From Acidobacteriota bacterium (lineage in GTDB: Bacteria; Acidobacteriota; Terriglobia; Terriglobales; Acidobacteriaceae), in the NCBI GenBank assembly GCA_021810735.1, contig JAJZIF010000018.1, forward strand, positions 1 through 19,521: DNA of 19,521 nt, given 5' to 3'. Positions 1 to 7,823 of the stretch are shown piece by piece. The stretch's first letter is position 1, and every line of letters begins with the position of its first letter. The position numbers and the translations under genes are program-made. The notes beneath the pieces are model-generated. The model did not search any database. It was given only the letters and a program-made list of their open reading frames with translations, and had not been told where the DNA came from.

Positions 1-1089
1 ATGGAGCACGTCGAGGATGTAGCCGGAGTAATGCATGTTGGTCACGGCAGACTTGTGGGCGGCGGCGAGGAAGGGCATCTGCTGGACGGTGTAGGGCGGC
101 GGCGCGGTGCCGAAGCCGAGGCGGTAGCCCATCACACCGGAACCATCGTCACCCCACTTGGGGGTCATGGTGAGCTGCATGGGTTTGCCATCGCGCAGAA
201 TGCTGAGCGTGACGGGATTTTTGCCATTGCTCTGCAGGAAGGCGATAACGGCCTGGACGGAGTGCAAGGAGACGCCGTTGATGGCGGTGATTTCGTCACC
301 GAGCTTGAGCCCGACCTGAGCGGCAGGGAAGCCGGGGACGATCTGCATGACCTTGAGCGGACCGGCCTGCATGCGGGGAATGATGCCCGAGTTGCTGAGC
401 TGGAAGTTCTGGCCCTTGGTGGGGTCATTGATGAAGAGCTGGGTCTGGATGTCCCTGGTCTGGCCGTTGACGGTGCGGGCGACGGTGACGGGGACGGTGG
501 AGTTGGCGTCGAGCGCGGCGCGGATGCGGACATCGTCCCACGTGGGATTTTCGGGAGCGCTGTCGAAGCGGACGATCGTGTCACCGGGCTGGAGGCCAGC
601 TTTGGCGGCGAAGGAGTTGGCGGGCACGAAGTCCAGGACCGCGGGGTCGGAGAGATAGCGGGGGACCTCGTTGTGCATCATGTAGAGGCCTGTCATGAGG
701 CCGAAGGCGAGCAGGAAGTTGGCAAAGGGTCCGGCAAAGCCGATGATCATGCGCTGCCAGCGGGGCTTGGCGTTCAGGTCGCCGGGATCGAGGACGCGCG
801 GTCCGTCATTTTCATTTTCCTGATTGCTGGAAGCTCCAGAGAGCGGGACGGTGCCGTCTCCTCCGAGTTCGCCCGCCATTTTTACGTAGCCGCCGAGGGG
901 CAGAAGGCAGACGCGGTAGTCGGTGTCGCCGTGGCGGAAGCCAAAGAGGCGAGTGCCGAAGCCGATGGAGAAGACTTCGACGCGGACGCCGAAGAATTTG
1001 GCCGCGATGAAGTGTCCGAGCTCGTGCACGAGCACCATGATGCCCAGCACGATGATCATGGAAATAGTGGCAGTCAGAAAGAAAGGCAT
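1..1089 (-). CDS. rseP: RIP metalloprotease RseP (site-2 protease, M50), 3' end outside window
   Basis: Membrane zinc protease that cuts anti-sigma factors or other substrates inside the inner membrane during envelope stress. Reading the minus strand from the ATG at 1089 gives 363 residues with no stop; the C-terminus, including the second active-site motif (LDG), lies beyond position 1. The first transmembrane segment (about residues 7-21) runs into HELGH at 22-26, the zinc-binding HExxH motif. GFAGPFANFLLAF at 118-129 is the conserved segment before a second membrane helix. Two PDZ domains follow at about 150-215 and 235-312, as in the RseP family (usually about 450 residues). It is the third gene of cdsA-dxr-rseP, starting 48 bases after the dxr stop. 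The ribosome site is weak (GAG close to the ATG; a better AAGGA lies too far upstream), so translation may lean on dxr. The family is certain; the substrate is not. Confidence 0.95.
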   Translation of the reverse strand, partial: MPFFLTATISMIIVLGIMVLVHELGHFIAAKFFGVRVEVFSIGFGTRLFGFRHGDTDYRVCLLPLGGYVKMAGELGGDGTVPLSGASSNQENENDGPRVLDPGDLNAKPRWQRMIIGFAGPFANFLLAFGLMTGLYMMHNEVPRYLSDPAVLDFVPANSFAAKAGLQPGDTIVRFDSAPENPTWDDVRIRAALDANSTVPVTVARTVNGQTRDIQTQLFINDPTKGQNFQLSNSGIIPRMQAGPLKVMQIVPGFPAAQVGLKLGDEITAINGVSLHSVQAVIAFLQSNGKNPVTLSILRDGKPMQLTMTPKWGDDGSGVMGYRLGFGTAPPPYTVQQMPFLAAAHKSAVTNMHYSGYILDVLH

Positions 1090-1137
1090 AGCTCGATCAG
1101 GGACGAATTCCTTGTCACATCCTCTACGGCCCCTGCA

Positions 1138-2334
1138 TCAGTGGCGACTGGCGCCGGCTGATGCGTGGCTAAAGTGGCTGAGCACCTCAGAGGCGGTCTG
1201 ACGCGACTGCCGGTCGAGCGCGAGCACCTCCTGGATGGTGGCAGGGTGGGTGACGGGCGTCGTCTCAAGCACTCTCTCTATTGTACGCGGGATGCCCAGG
1301 AAAGGTATCTGTCCGGCGAGAAATGCCTCGACGGCGATCTCGTCGGCGGCATTGAGGGCGATGGTGTGCGCGCCGCCTTTTTCCGCGGCTTCGTAGGCGA
1401 GGCGCAGGCAGGGAAAGCGCTCGAAATCAGGAGTTTCGAAGGTGAGCTGGCTGAGCGAGGCCATGTCGAAGGTGAGGTCAGAGGCGACGCGCTCGGGCCA
1501 GGTCATGGCGTAGAGGATGGGCAGGCGCATGTCAGTGACAGAGATTTGCGCGAGGAGGCTGCCGTCGATGTATTCGACCAGCGAGTGCACGGTGGATTGG
1601 GGGTGCACGGTGACTTTGACGGCCGAGGGCGGGAGGTCAAAGAGGCGGCAGGCCTCGATGATTTCGAGGCCCTTGTTGAGCATGGTGGCCGAGTCGATGG
1701 TGATGCGGCGTCCCATGACCCAGGTGGGGTGCTTGAGGGCCTGGGCGACGGTGATGTGTTCGAATTCGGCGAGCGGGAGGGTACGGAACGGGCCGCCGGA
1801 GGCGGTGAGCCAGATCTGCTTGATTTCTGGGAGGGAGCCGGCGCGCATGCACTGGTGGACGGCGTTGTGCTCGGAGTCGATGGGGAGCAGCGGGAGGTTT
1901 TTGGCACGGGCGGCGGAGGTGAGGAGTTCGCCGGCGGCGACCATGGCCTCCTTGTTGGCGAGGCCGACGGGTTTTCCTGCGAGGACGGCGGCGTAGGTGG
2001 CTTCGAGCCCGGCAACGCCGACGATGGCCGAGACGACGAAATCGACCTGCGGGAGGGTGGCCACGCGGACGGTTCCGGCGGAGCCGTGGACGACTTCGAT
2101 GCCGGAGATGCCGGCGGCTTTGAGGCGGGCGGCGAGGTCAGCGGCGAGTTTTTCGGTCGCCATGGAGACGACGGCAGGGCGCCAGCGGCGGGCCTGCTCG
2201 AAGGCGAGGTCGAGGTTGCGGCCAGCGGCGAGCGAGGCAACGGCGAAACGCTGGGGGAAGCTTTCGACGATGCTGAGGGTGCTCTGGCCGATGGAACCGG
2301 TCGAGCCGAGGATGGCAATGTGCTTCAAAGGCAT
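1138..2334 (-). CDS. dxr: 1-deoxy-D-xylulose 5-phosphate reductoisomerase
   Basis: Cytoplasmic enzyme of the non-mevalonate (MEP) isoprenoid pathway. It rearranges and reduces 1-deoxy-D-xylulose 5-phosphate to 2-C-methyl-D-erythritol 4-phosphate using NADPH and a divalent metal. At 398 residues it is the normal family length and looks complete. The N-terminal nucleotide-binding loop is LGSTGSIGQSTL (9-20). The metal ligands are visible as D153 and E155 in PIDSEHN and E224 in NKGLEIIEA. The flexible active-site segment TASGGPFR is at 178-184, and VTVHPQSTVHSLVEY starts at 241. The ATG at 2334 is chosen because it places the Rossmann fold at the usual distance from the N-terminus. The gene lies 17 bases downstream of the cdsA stop and upstream of rseP, consistent with one transcript; cdsA-dxr-rseP is a common bacterial cluster. 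Confidence 0.97.
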   Translation of the reverse strand: MPLKHIAILGSTGSIGQSTLSIVESFPQRFAVASLAAGRNLDLAFEQARRWRPAVVSMATEKLAADLAARLKAAGISGIEVVHGSAGTVRVATLPQVDFVVSAIVGVAGLEATYAAVLAGKPVGLANKEAMVAAGELLTSAARAKNLPLLPIDSEHNAVHQCMRAGSLPEIKQIWLTASGGPFRTLPLAEFEHITVAQALKHPTWVMGRRITIDSATMLNKGLEIIEACRLFDLPPSAVKVTVHPQSTVHSLVEYIDGSLLAQISVTDMRLPILYAMTWPERVASDLTFDMASLSQLTFETPDFERFPCLRLAYEAAEKGGAHTIALNAADEIAVEAFLAGQIPFLGIPRTIERVLETTPVTHPATIQEVLALDRQSRQTASEVLSHFSHASAGASRH

Positions 2335-2351
2335 GAACTATTCAGTATGGA

Positions 2352-3176
2352 CTAAAAGTACTGCTGGGCAAGGTGAGCGTACCACAGGACAGGGGCGGCC
2401 AGCAGGAGCGCGTCAATGCGGTCGAGGACGCCGCCGTGTCCGGGCAGGAGGCTGCCGGAATCCTTGATGCCGGCGGCGCGCTTGAGGCCTGATTCGACGA
2501 GGTCACCCAACTGGCCGGCGGCATTGACGATGACGGCGAGGACGAGCCAGCGGAACCAGGAGCCGGGATAACTGAGGTTGTCGACCGAGTGGGCGGTAAG
2601 GAAAGACGCAACCCACAGGAGAAAGAGCGTAAGGAAGGCACTGGCGACGAGCGATGCGAGGGAGCCTTCCCAGGTTTTTCCGGGGCTGAGCTGCGGGGCT
2701 AACTTATGCTTTCCAAAGGCTTTACCAATGTAGAGGGCGGCGATGTCGCCGGACCAGACGGCCACGAAGAGGAAGAGGAGCAGGGAGGGTCCGTTGCTTT
2801 GTTCAAAGAGCAACGGGAGGGTGGCAAAGGAGAGCCCGACGTAAATGATGCCGATGTAGACCGAGGCTGCGTCCGGCAGGATGCGGTCGACGGGGGAATG
2901 AAAGGTGCAGTAGGTGAGCAGGGCGAGCGCGATGGCGCCGACGGTGGCGGTGAGGAAGTCAGGATACTTCCAGATAGAGATGTAAATGGCCGCAAATGCA
3001 ACAAAAGAAACGATTCGGGGTGACTGGGCGCCGATGGCGTCGGCGATGTCGAGATATTCCCAGAAGGCCAGGCCGGCGGCGATGGCGCAGAAGAGCGTGA
3101 AAAGCCAGAATGGGCCACAGAAGACCAGTGCGAGGGTGACGAGAATCAGGACGGCTGCCGTTAGAATTCGCTTCAT
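2352..3176 (-). CDS. cdsA: Phosphatidate cytidylyltransferase (CDP-diglyceride synthase)
   Basis: Integral membrane enzyme that makes CDP-diacylglycerol from phosphatidate and CTP, the branch point for phospholipid head-group synthesis. The 274-residue product is almost entirely hydrophobic helices (about seven or eight). It carries the CdsA signature near the C-terminus: LGDLVESGLKR, then KDSGSLLPGHGG, then LDRIDALL, with the conserved KR, KD, HGG and DR-x-D residues. The reading frame stays open upstream to 3860, but that extension is Arg/His-rich and overlaps the divergent gene, so it is a shadow. The chosen ATG at 3176 has AAAGGA directly against it, which is tight. An in-frame GTG six codons upstream, with GGGGCG before it, is an alternative start. 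It is the first gene of the minus-strand operon. The uppS gene that often precedes cdsA is absent; a divergent gene lies there instead. Confidence 0.94.
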   Translation of the reverse strand: MKRILTAAVLILVTLALVFCGPFWLFTLFCAIAAGLAFWEYLDIADAIGAQSPRIVSFVAFAAIYISIWKYPDFLTATVGAIALALLTYCTFHSPVDRILPDAASVYIGIIYVGLSFATLPLLFEQSNGPSLLLFLFVAVWSGDIAALYIGKAFGKHKLAPQLSPGKTWEGSLASLVASAFLTLFLLWVASFLTAHSVDNLSYPGSWFRWLVLAVIVNAAGQLGDLVESGLKRAAGIKDSGSLLPGHGGVLDRIDALLLAAPVLWYAHLAQQYF

Positions 3177-3365
3177 TCCTTTGGCAGGATACACTTTCGC
3201 CCCGTTGAAGACCCGGTAAGGCGCACAACTATTCAGGAGGGGCGGAGTCTTTTCTTTTAGATGGGAAGTCCATAGAGCAGGAAGAGTTTCAGGCCCGGGG
3301 CACATCCAAATAAGAGTAGAGTGCGGACGCCGGCCGCGTGGCCGCTCTGCCGCGAGGGGGAAACG

Positions 3366-4310
3366 ATGAAGCTGCGAACCAACGGAATGTGGATGATAGC
3401 GATGGTTGCGGCGCTGGCCGCGATGATGGGTCTGCCTGCGCTGGCGCAAACGCAAGGGCAGGGCCGGGCTGTGGTGACGGTGGTCAACAAGCAGGACAAG
3501 AATGCCCCGATCACGGTTCCGCAGCAGGATTTGAAGCTGAGAGTGGACGGGCGTCCGGCGATGATCGACCACTGGGCTCCGGCAACGAATCAGCTGCAGG
3601 TGGTGATTCTGATTGACAGCTCGGCGTGGGGGACGCTGGGAACCCAGATGAAGGATATTCGGGAGTTTGTTCGCTCGTTGCCGGCGGATGTGGAAGTGGG
3701 GATCGCGTACATGCAGAACGGGCAGGCGGTGTTTGCGGGGCCGTTGACGAAGGACAAGGAAGCGGCATTGCGCGGACTGCATCTGCCCTCGAGCGTGCCG
3801 GGCGGGAGCGCCAGCCCGTACTTCTGCCTTTCGGATCTGGCGAAGCACTGGCCGTCGCACGACATGAATGCGCGGCGCGAAGTGATCATGATCACGAACG
3901 GGGTGGATAACTACGAGCCGCGTTTCGACCCGGAAGATCCGTATGTGCAGGCGGCGATCCAGGATTCGGTGAAGGCGGGGCTAGTGGTGTACTCGATCTA
4001 CTGGCACAGCGCAGGCGTGCCTCCGGCGATGTACCTGACCACTGCCGGTCAGAGCCTGTTGCTGATGGTGAGCCAGGCGACGGGGGGCGAGGCGTACTGG
4101 CAGGGGTTCAGCAATCCGGTGTCGTTTTCGCCGTACTTCAATGAGATGAAGCAGCGGTTTGGCGAGCAGTACAACCTGGAATTTCATGTGCCGATGCGGG
4201 GTAAGGCCTACATGGCAACGATGAAGCTGAAAGTGAGCACTCGGGGCGCGAAGGTGACGGCCCCGGAACAGGTGTGGCTGGCGCCGCAGGGAGCGAAGGA
4301 AGCGCAATAA
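3366..4310 (+). CDS. Secreted VWA-like protein with degenerate metal site
   Basis: Exported protein of 314 residues with one von Willebrand factor A-like domain; function unknown. Residues 1-27 are a Sec signal peptide ending ALA before Q28. A short beta-rich segment (34-70) comes next. The VWA fold begins with the hydrophobic strand VVILID ending at D84. The metal-ion-dependent adhesion site would read D-x-S-x-S; here it is D84-S85-S86-A87-W88, so the last serine is a tryptophan. The later strand ends MITNGVDNY (T177, D181), where many VWA domains have a T/SDG-type turn. Start: the ATG at 3366 has GAGGGGG six bases upstream and begins the signal peptide; the frame is open back to 3321 but those codons add nothing recognisable. 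It is divergent from cdsA, and a 3' stem-loop and a terminator follow. Similar small secreted VWA-like proteins are familiar from Acidobacteriota. The fold is fairly sure, the role unknown. Confidence 0.8.
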   Translation: MKLRTNGMWMIAMVAALAAMMGLPALAQTQGQGRAVVTVVNKQDKNAPITVPQQDLKLRVDGRPAMIDHWAPATNQLQVVILIDSSAWGTLGTQMKDIREFVRSLPADVEVGIAYMQNGQAVFAGPLTKDKEAALRGLHLPSSVPGGSASPYFCLSDLAKHWPSHDMNARREVIMITNGVDNYEPRFDPEDPYVQAAIQDSVKAGLVVYSIYWHSAGVPPAMYLTTAGQSLLLMVSQATGGEAYWQGFSNPVSFSPYFNEMKQRFGEQYNLEFHVPMRGKAYMATMKLKVSTRGAKVTAPEQVWLAPQGAKEAQ

Positions 4311-4311
4311 G

Positions 4312-4356
4312 GACTGGCCGTCCAGGCGAACGCGCCTTCGGCGCAAAGAGCCAGTC
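4312..4356 (+). repeat. Nested inverted repeat just after the VWA-like gene
   Basis: An outer perfect 7-base arm pair, GACTGGC (4312-4318) and GCCAGTC (4350-4356), encloses an inner perfect hairpin, GCGCC-TTC-GGCGC (4332-4344). It begins two bases after the stop codon. There is no T-run behind it, so it is more likely a 3' mRNA stability structure or a Rho-independent site lacking its tail than a finished terminator. The symmetry is seen directly; the role is inferred. Confidence 0.45.
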
Positions 4357-4466
4357 AGCAGAAAAGACAACCAGCAGTGGGCAGAGTTGTGTGCATGTCA
4401 AAAGCATCTGGCCGCCGCTACGTGCTTCGACCCCGCATATCATTTGAAATTGAACAGAAATACGAC

Positions 4467-4492
4467 GGCGCGCTGTGATGGCGCGCCTTTTT
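4467..4492 (+). terminator. Rho-independent terminator
   Basis: A perfect 7-bp G+C stem, GGCGCGC (4467-4473) and GCGCGCC (4481-4487), has a 7-base loop TGTGATG and is followed at once by TTTTT (4488-4492). This is a textbook intrinsic terminator. It separates the VWA-like gene from the next small secreted protein, so the two are probably separate transcripts. Confidence 0.85.
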
Positions 4493-4586
4493 GCTGCCTG
4501 AAATCAACATGAAGATAGAAACCCGGAGGTGAGCGGGTCCGTCTGAGGTTGTGAGATGGTCCGGATTCGAGACTGGGGAGGCATGA

Positions 4587-4991
4587 ATGAAGCGACTTAG
4601 GGTGGTGCTGATGATGCTGTTTCCCGTGGTGATGATGGGGCAGACGACGTCGACTGCGGCGCAGTTTCCGCTGACGGTGCATGTGGTTTCGTCGGAGACA
4701 GAGGCTTCTCCAGGCTATTGCAGCAAGACTTCCAACGGGGTGGTGTTGTTGAACTTGCTTGGGGTCACTATCGGGGGGCGGAAATATGTGCTGGCGGCGC
4801 CGATTCCCGGTCGATCTTTTCCCTACGGATTATTTGATCGATCCCGTCCGATTTTGATTGCGCCCGGCAATTATTCAGCACGGGTGGCGCAGGACAAGCA
4901 GCCGAATCCGGGAGAGGTTGAGCGGACATATGAGCTGCAGCTGGCAAATGGGAAAACGGTGGTGGCGTATCTGTGGGGGATGAGCGAGTAG
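4587..4991 (+). CDS. Small secreted protein of unknown function
   Basis: The product is 134 residues. Residues 1-25 form a signal peptide with positive start (KRLR), a hydrophobic Met/Val/Leu core and a cleavage site near TAA before Q26. The mature part is short and beta-rich: VHVVSSETEA, a lone cysteine in GYCSKTSN, NLLGVTIGGRKYVLAA, then LIAPGNYSARV and TYELQLANGKTVVAYLWG. I do not recognise a named domain. The layout (signal peptide, FPLTVHVVSS start, GGRKY strand, GNYSARV, then a YELxLxxGKT strand) recalls a group of small exported acidobacterial proteins without a known role. GGGGAGG lies six bases before the ATG, a strong ribosome site that supports this start. An intrinsic terminator lies upstream and a hairpin downstream, so it looks like a single-gene unit. 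Real gene likely; function unassigned. Confidence 0.75.
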   Translation: MKRLRVVLMMLFPVVMMGQTTSTAAQFPLTVHVVSSETEASPGYCSKTSNGVVLLNLLGVTIGGRKYVLAAPIPGRSFPYGLFDRSRPILIAPGNYSARVAQDKQPNPGEVERTYELQLANGKTVVAYLWGMSE

Positions 4992-5047
4992 GGCGGTCAG
5001 ATTTAGAGTATTTCCCCTATTCCTGTGAACTTTCTGAAATCAACCAA

Positions 5048-5078
5048 GCGCAGCTTTTCTTAACGGAAAAGCTGCGTT
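5048..5078 (+). terminator. Hairpin after the small secreted protein gene, probable terminator
   Basis: A perfect 11-bp stem, CGCAGCTTTTC (5049-5059) and GAAAAGCTGCG (5066-5076), has loop TTAACG. It extends by a G-U and an A-T pair to 5047/5078. The flanking sequence is T-rich (TTGAGATTCTCTCTT) but lacks an uninterrupted T-run, so termination efficiency is uncertain. It sits 57 bases past the upstream stop and before the pectinesterase. Confidence 0.6.
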
Positions 5079-5154
5079 GAGATTCTCTCTTCGGTCTATA
5101 CCAATAGTGGAAATGCTCCAGCGACGCGAGTGCGCGTTGAGCCGCGGCTGAAGT

Positions 5155-6192
5155 ATGCTGTTGTGCATGGTCAGACCACTTGTTGCCGCTTTGATTTTCG
5201 CTGCTCTTTCAGGATTTGCACCGCATGCTCATGCCGCCAATGTGACCGTCCTGGTGAAGCCGGGTGTGCCGATGTATCAGCCGGGGCAGAAGAAATCCCA
5301 CGGGATGCTGGTGTTTCCGACGATCCAGAATGCGCTGGACCACGCGCCGCAGCCGACGGATGGCGGGCGGGTGATCATCCGGATTACGCCGGGGATGTAC
5401 CACGAGCGGATATGGGTGGCGCAGAACCGTCCGAATGTGGAGCTACTGGGGCTGGGCAAGTCGCCGGCGGACACGGTGATTGTTTCGAATCACTATGCGA
5501 AGGAGTCGGGCGGGACGTTTTTTACCGAAACGGCGGAGATTGCCGGGAACGGATTCATAGCAGACAACGTGACGTTTGAGAATTCGGCGGGGCCGGTGGG
5601 GCAGGCGGTGGCGGTGTCGGTGCTGGCGGACCGTGTGATCTTCAAGCACTGCCGATTTCTGGGCTACCAGGACACGCTGTTTGCCAATTACGGGCGGCAG
5701 TATTACGTGGACGATTACATTTCCGGGGCGGTGGATTTTGTTTTCGGGAATGCGACGGCGGTGTTTGACCACAGCGTGATTCATGCGGTGGGGCCGGGAT
5801 ATCTGACAGCGCAGAGCCGGTTGAGCGCGGATTCGACGACGGGATATGTAATTCGCGACAGCAGAATTACGCTGGCGCCGAGGATATGGGCGAGCGGGCG
5901 GACGGTGGCGCTGGGGCGTCCGTGGCGGGATTACTCGCGGGTAATTTATCTGAATACGTATATGCCGAAGGGGATTTCGCCGCAGGGATTCTCGAAGTGG
6001 GGGCGCTCGCAGAATTACAGGACGACGTTTTATGCCGAGTCGGGGTCGACGGGGCCGGGTGCGGATCCGGCGGGACGGCCGGCGTGGGAGCGGAAGCTGA
6101 ACGCGGCGGAGGTGGAGTCGTTTGAGCCACAGAATTTCCTGCGGGGCAGCGATGACTGGAATCCCCTGGCGGAGGCGGCGAAGCTGCCGTAG
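5155..6192 (+). CDS. Secreted pectinesterase (pectin methylesterase, CE8 family)
   Basis: Hydrolyses methyl esters of homogalacturonan in plant cell walls, releasing methanol and leaving pectate for lyases. Numbered from the 5155 start, the 345-residue protein has a signal peptide ending HAHA at about 27, then a right-handed beta-helix. The catalytic set is complete: Q150 in GQAVAVSV, Q172-D173 in GYQDTL, D194 in GAVDFVFGN, and R255 with W257 in LGRPW. The two aspartates are 21 residues apart, as in characterised bacterial PemA. The motif KGISPQGFSKWG near the end is also typical. Length is normal for a one-domain enzyme; no carbohydrate-binding module is visible. The start is uncertain: neither ATG at 5155 nor ATG at 5167 has a good ribosome site, and both give a usable signal peptide. 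It stands alone, with no pectate lyase or uronate genes beside it. Confidence 0.95.
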   Translation: MLLCMVRPLVAALIFAALSGFAPHAHAANVTVLVKPGVPMYQPGQKKSHGMLVFPTIQNALDHAPQPTDGGRVIIRITPGMYHERIWVAQNRPNVELLGLGKSPADTVIVSNHYAKESGGTFFTETAEIAGNGFIADNVTFENSAGPVGQAVAVSVLADRVIFKHCRFLGYQDTLFANYGRQYYVDDYISGAVDFVFGNATAVFDHSVIHAVGPGYLTAQSRLSADSTTGYVIRDSRITLAPRIWASGRTVALGRPWRDYSRVIYLNTYMPKGISPQGFSKWGRSQNYRTTFYAESGSTGPGADPAGRPAWERKLNAAEVESFEPQNFLRGSDDWNPLAEAAKLP

Positions 6193-6320
6193 GCGGTGCG
6201 GGGGATCGTGCACTGGTGGTTAATTTTTTGCTGCAGAGGTGTGACCGCCGTCACGGCTTCATCGGTCCTGCCGCCTTAGCGTAGAGCCAGCAACTCAGCC
6301 GGTAAATGATCACCTGTAGC

Positions 6321-6345
6321 GGGGCCCGGCGAGAGGCCGGGTCCC
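6321..6345 (+). promoter_or_regulatory. GC-rich hairpin in the leader of the porphyrinogen oxidase gene
   Basis: GGGGCCCGGC (6321-6330) pairs with GCCGGGTCCC (6336-6345) over ten positions with one G-U wobble; the loop is GAGAG. Three bases later comes the perfect palindrome CCGGCGCCGG (6348-6357), which overlaps the GGGAGG that could act as a distal ribosome site. The structure lies 28 bases before the ATG at 6373 and could either end upstream transcription or affect translation. The symmetry is direct; the function is a guess. Confidence 0.4.
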
Positions 6346-6372
6346 GACCGGCGCCGGGAGGCTGACGGGGAA

Positions 6373-7785
6373 ATGAAACACATTGTTATTATTGGCGGCG
6401 GCATCACGGGGCTGGCCACCGCATATTATCTGCAGCGTGCGACACGCGGTTCTCTGAAGGTAACGCTGATCGAAAGTTCGCAGCGGCTGGGTGGCAAGAT
6501 TGCCACGGCGCGCGAGGGCGGATTTATCGTCGAGGGCGGGCCGGATTCGTTTCTGGCGCGAAAGACGGCGACGCTGGATTTGTGCCGGGCGCTGGGGCTG
6601 GGAGATCAACTGCAGCCGGCGCGGAGCGGGAAGCATTCCACGTTTGTGTGGAGCGGACGCCGGTTGCATGCGTTGCCGATGGGCGTGGGTCCGATGCTGA
6701 AGTCGGAGCTGATATCGTGGCCGGGGAAGCTGCGGATGGGGGCCGAGATGGTGATCCCAGCGCGCCGGGCCAGCGGCGACGAGAGTGTTGGCAGCTTCAT
6801 GCGGCGGCGTTTTGGAAACGAAATGCTGACCAAGCTGGCCGGGCCGCTGATGGGCGGAATTTATGCGGCCGATCCGGAGCGATTGAGCCTGGAAAGCACC
6901 TTTCCTTTTCTGCCGGCGATGGAGAAAAAGTACGGGAGCGTGCTGCGGGGCTGGATGAAGCAGCGCGGGCGCAGCGGGAAAGGCGAGCGTTCGATGTTCA
7001 TGACGCTGCGCGGCGGCTTGCTGCAGTTGACCGAGGCGCTGGCGACGGCGATCGGGCCGGAGGCAATATTACGGGGCGCGCGAGTGGCGGCGGTGCTGCC
7101 GTACCGGGGGCGCTATGAGGTGATCCTGGAGAGCGGCACGTCGATCGATGCCGATGATGTGGTGTTTGCCACGCCGGCGCATGTAACCGCGGGGCTGGTG
7201 GCATACATCGATGCTGAGCTGGCCGAGCGGTTGCGGGCGATCCGGTATGTTTCGACGGCGACGGTGTCGCTGGGCTTCCGGGAGCAGGATCTGCCGCGGG
7301 CAGAAGGGCTGAACGGGTTCGGTTTTGTGGTGCCGCGGACGGAGAACCGGCGGATCAACGCATGTACGTGGTCTTCGACGAAATTTGAGGGGCGTGCGCC
7401 GACGGGGCATGTGCTGCTGCGAGTCTTTGTGGGTGGCGCGGGCGCCGAGGCATTTGCCGAGCGGCCTGACGAAGCGATGGTGGCTCTAGCGAGAGAGGAA
7501 GTGGACGCGGCGACTGGTATCGGGGCCGAGCCGGTGCTGGCGCGCGTTTATCGCTGGGAAAAAGGGAATCCGCAGTACGAGGTGGGGCACCGGGCGCGGG
7601 TGGCGGAGATCGAGTCGCTGGCAGCGGCGCATCGGGGCCTGTACCTTGCCGGGGCCGCGTTTCATGGCGCGGGGATTCCGGACTGCATTGAGAACGCGCA
7701 GGCTGTGGTGCGGCAGCTTGCGGGGAAGCATGGGATGTACCGACAACCTGCCGCCGGAAGTGCCGTAGCGGCAGGGGCGCACTAG
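6373..7785 (+). CDS. hemY: FAD-dependent protoporphyrinogen/coproporphyrinogen oxidase (HemY/CgoX family)
   Basis: Removes six electrons from protoporphyrinogen IX (classical route) or coproporphyrinogen III (coproporphyrin route), late in heme synthesis, with FAD and oxygen. The 470-residue length fits the family. The N-terminal dinucleotide fold is VIIGGGITGLATAYYLQ, with G8, G10 and G13. The ribose-binding acidic residue falls in LIESSQRLGGK, and VEGGPDSFLARK is the conserved substrate-side segment. The C-terminal FAD segment LYLAGAAFHGAGIPDCIENAQ is characteristic. GGGG lies directly before the ATG, with GGGAGG further upstream. A radical SAM gene follows after 38 bases, probably co-transcribed. 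Which substrate it uses cannot be told from this window, because hemH, hemQ and the decarboxylases are not here. Family call sure; pathway branch open. Confidence 0.93.
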   Translation: MKHIVIIGGGITGLATAYYLQRATRGSLKVTLIESSQRLGGKIATAREGGFIVEGGPDSFLARKTATLDLCRALGLGDQLQPARSGKHSTFVWSGRRLHALPMGVGPMLKSELISWPGKLRMGAEMVIPARRASGDESVGSFMRRRFGNEMLTKLAGPLMGGIYAADPERLSLESTFPFLPAMEKKYGSVLRGWMKQRGRSGKGERSMFMTLRGGLLQLTEALATAIGPEAILRGARVAAVLPYRGRYEVILESGTSIDADDVVFATPAHVTAGLVAYIDAELAERLRAIRYVSTATVSLGFREQDLPRAEGLNGFGFVVPRTENRRINACTWSSTKFEGRAPTGHVLLRVFVGGAGAEAFAERPDEAMVALAREEVDAATGIGAEPVLARVYRWEKGNPQYEVGHRARVAEIESLAAAHRGLYLAGAAFHGAGIPDCIENAQAVVRQLAGKHGMYRQPAAGSAVAAGAH

Positions 7786-7823
7786 GCCCTAGAGACAGAT
7801 CAGCCGTAAAGGAAGGAAAGGAA

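Noticed and set aside
1..1161. Long plus-strand open frame (386 codons) opposite rseP
   Set aside because: Gly/Asp/Glu/Ala-rich product with no domain; the minus strand encodes a convincing RseP with HELGH and PDZ domains. Strand bias explains the open frame.
1165..2355. Long plus-strand open frame (396 codons) opposite dxr
   Set aside because: Antisense shadow of a complete Dxr; low-complexity composition and no family match.
3177..3860. N-terminal extension of cdsA to 3860
   Set aside because: Arg/His/Pro-rich, opposite the VWA-like gene, and absent from the CdsA family; the start is near 3176.
5077..5102. TTGAGA and TATACC as a promoter for the pectinesterase
   Set aside because: Spacer is only 14 bases and the -35 overlaps the hairpin arm.
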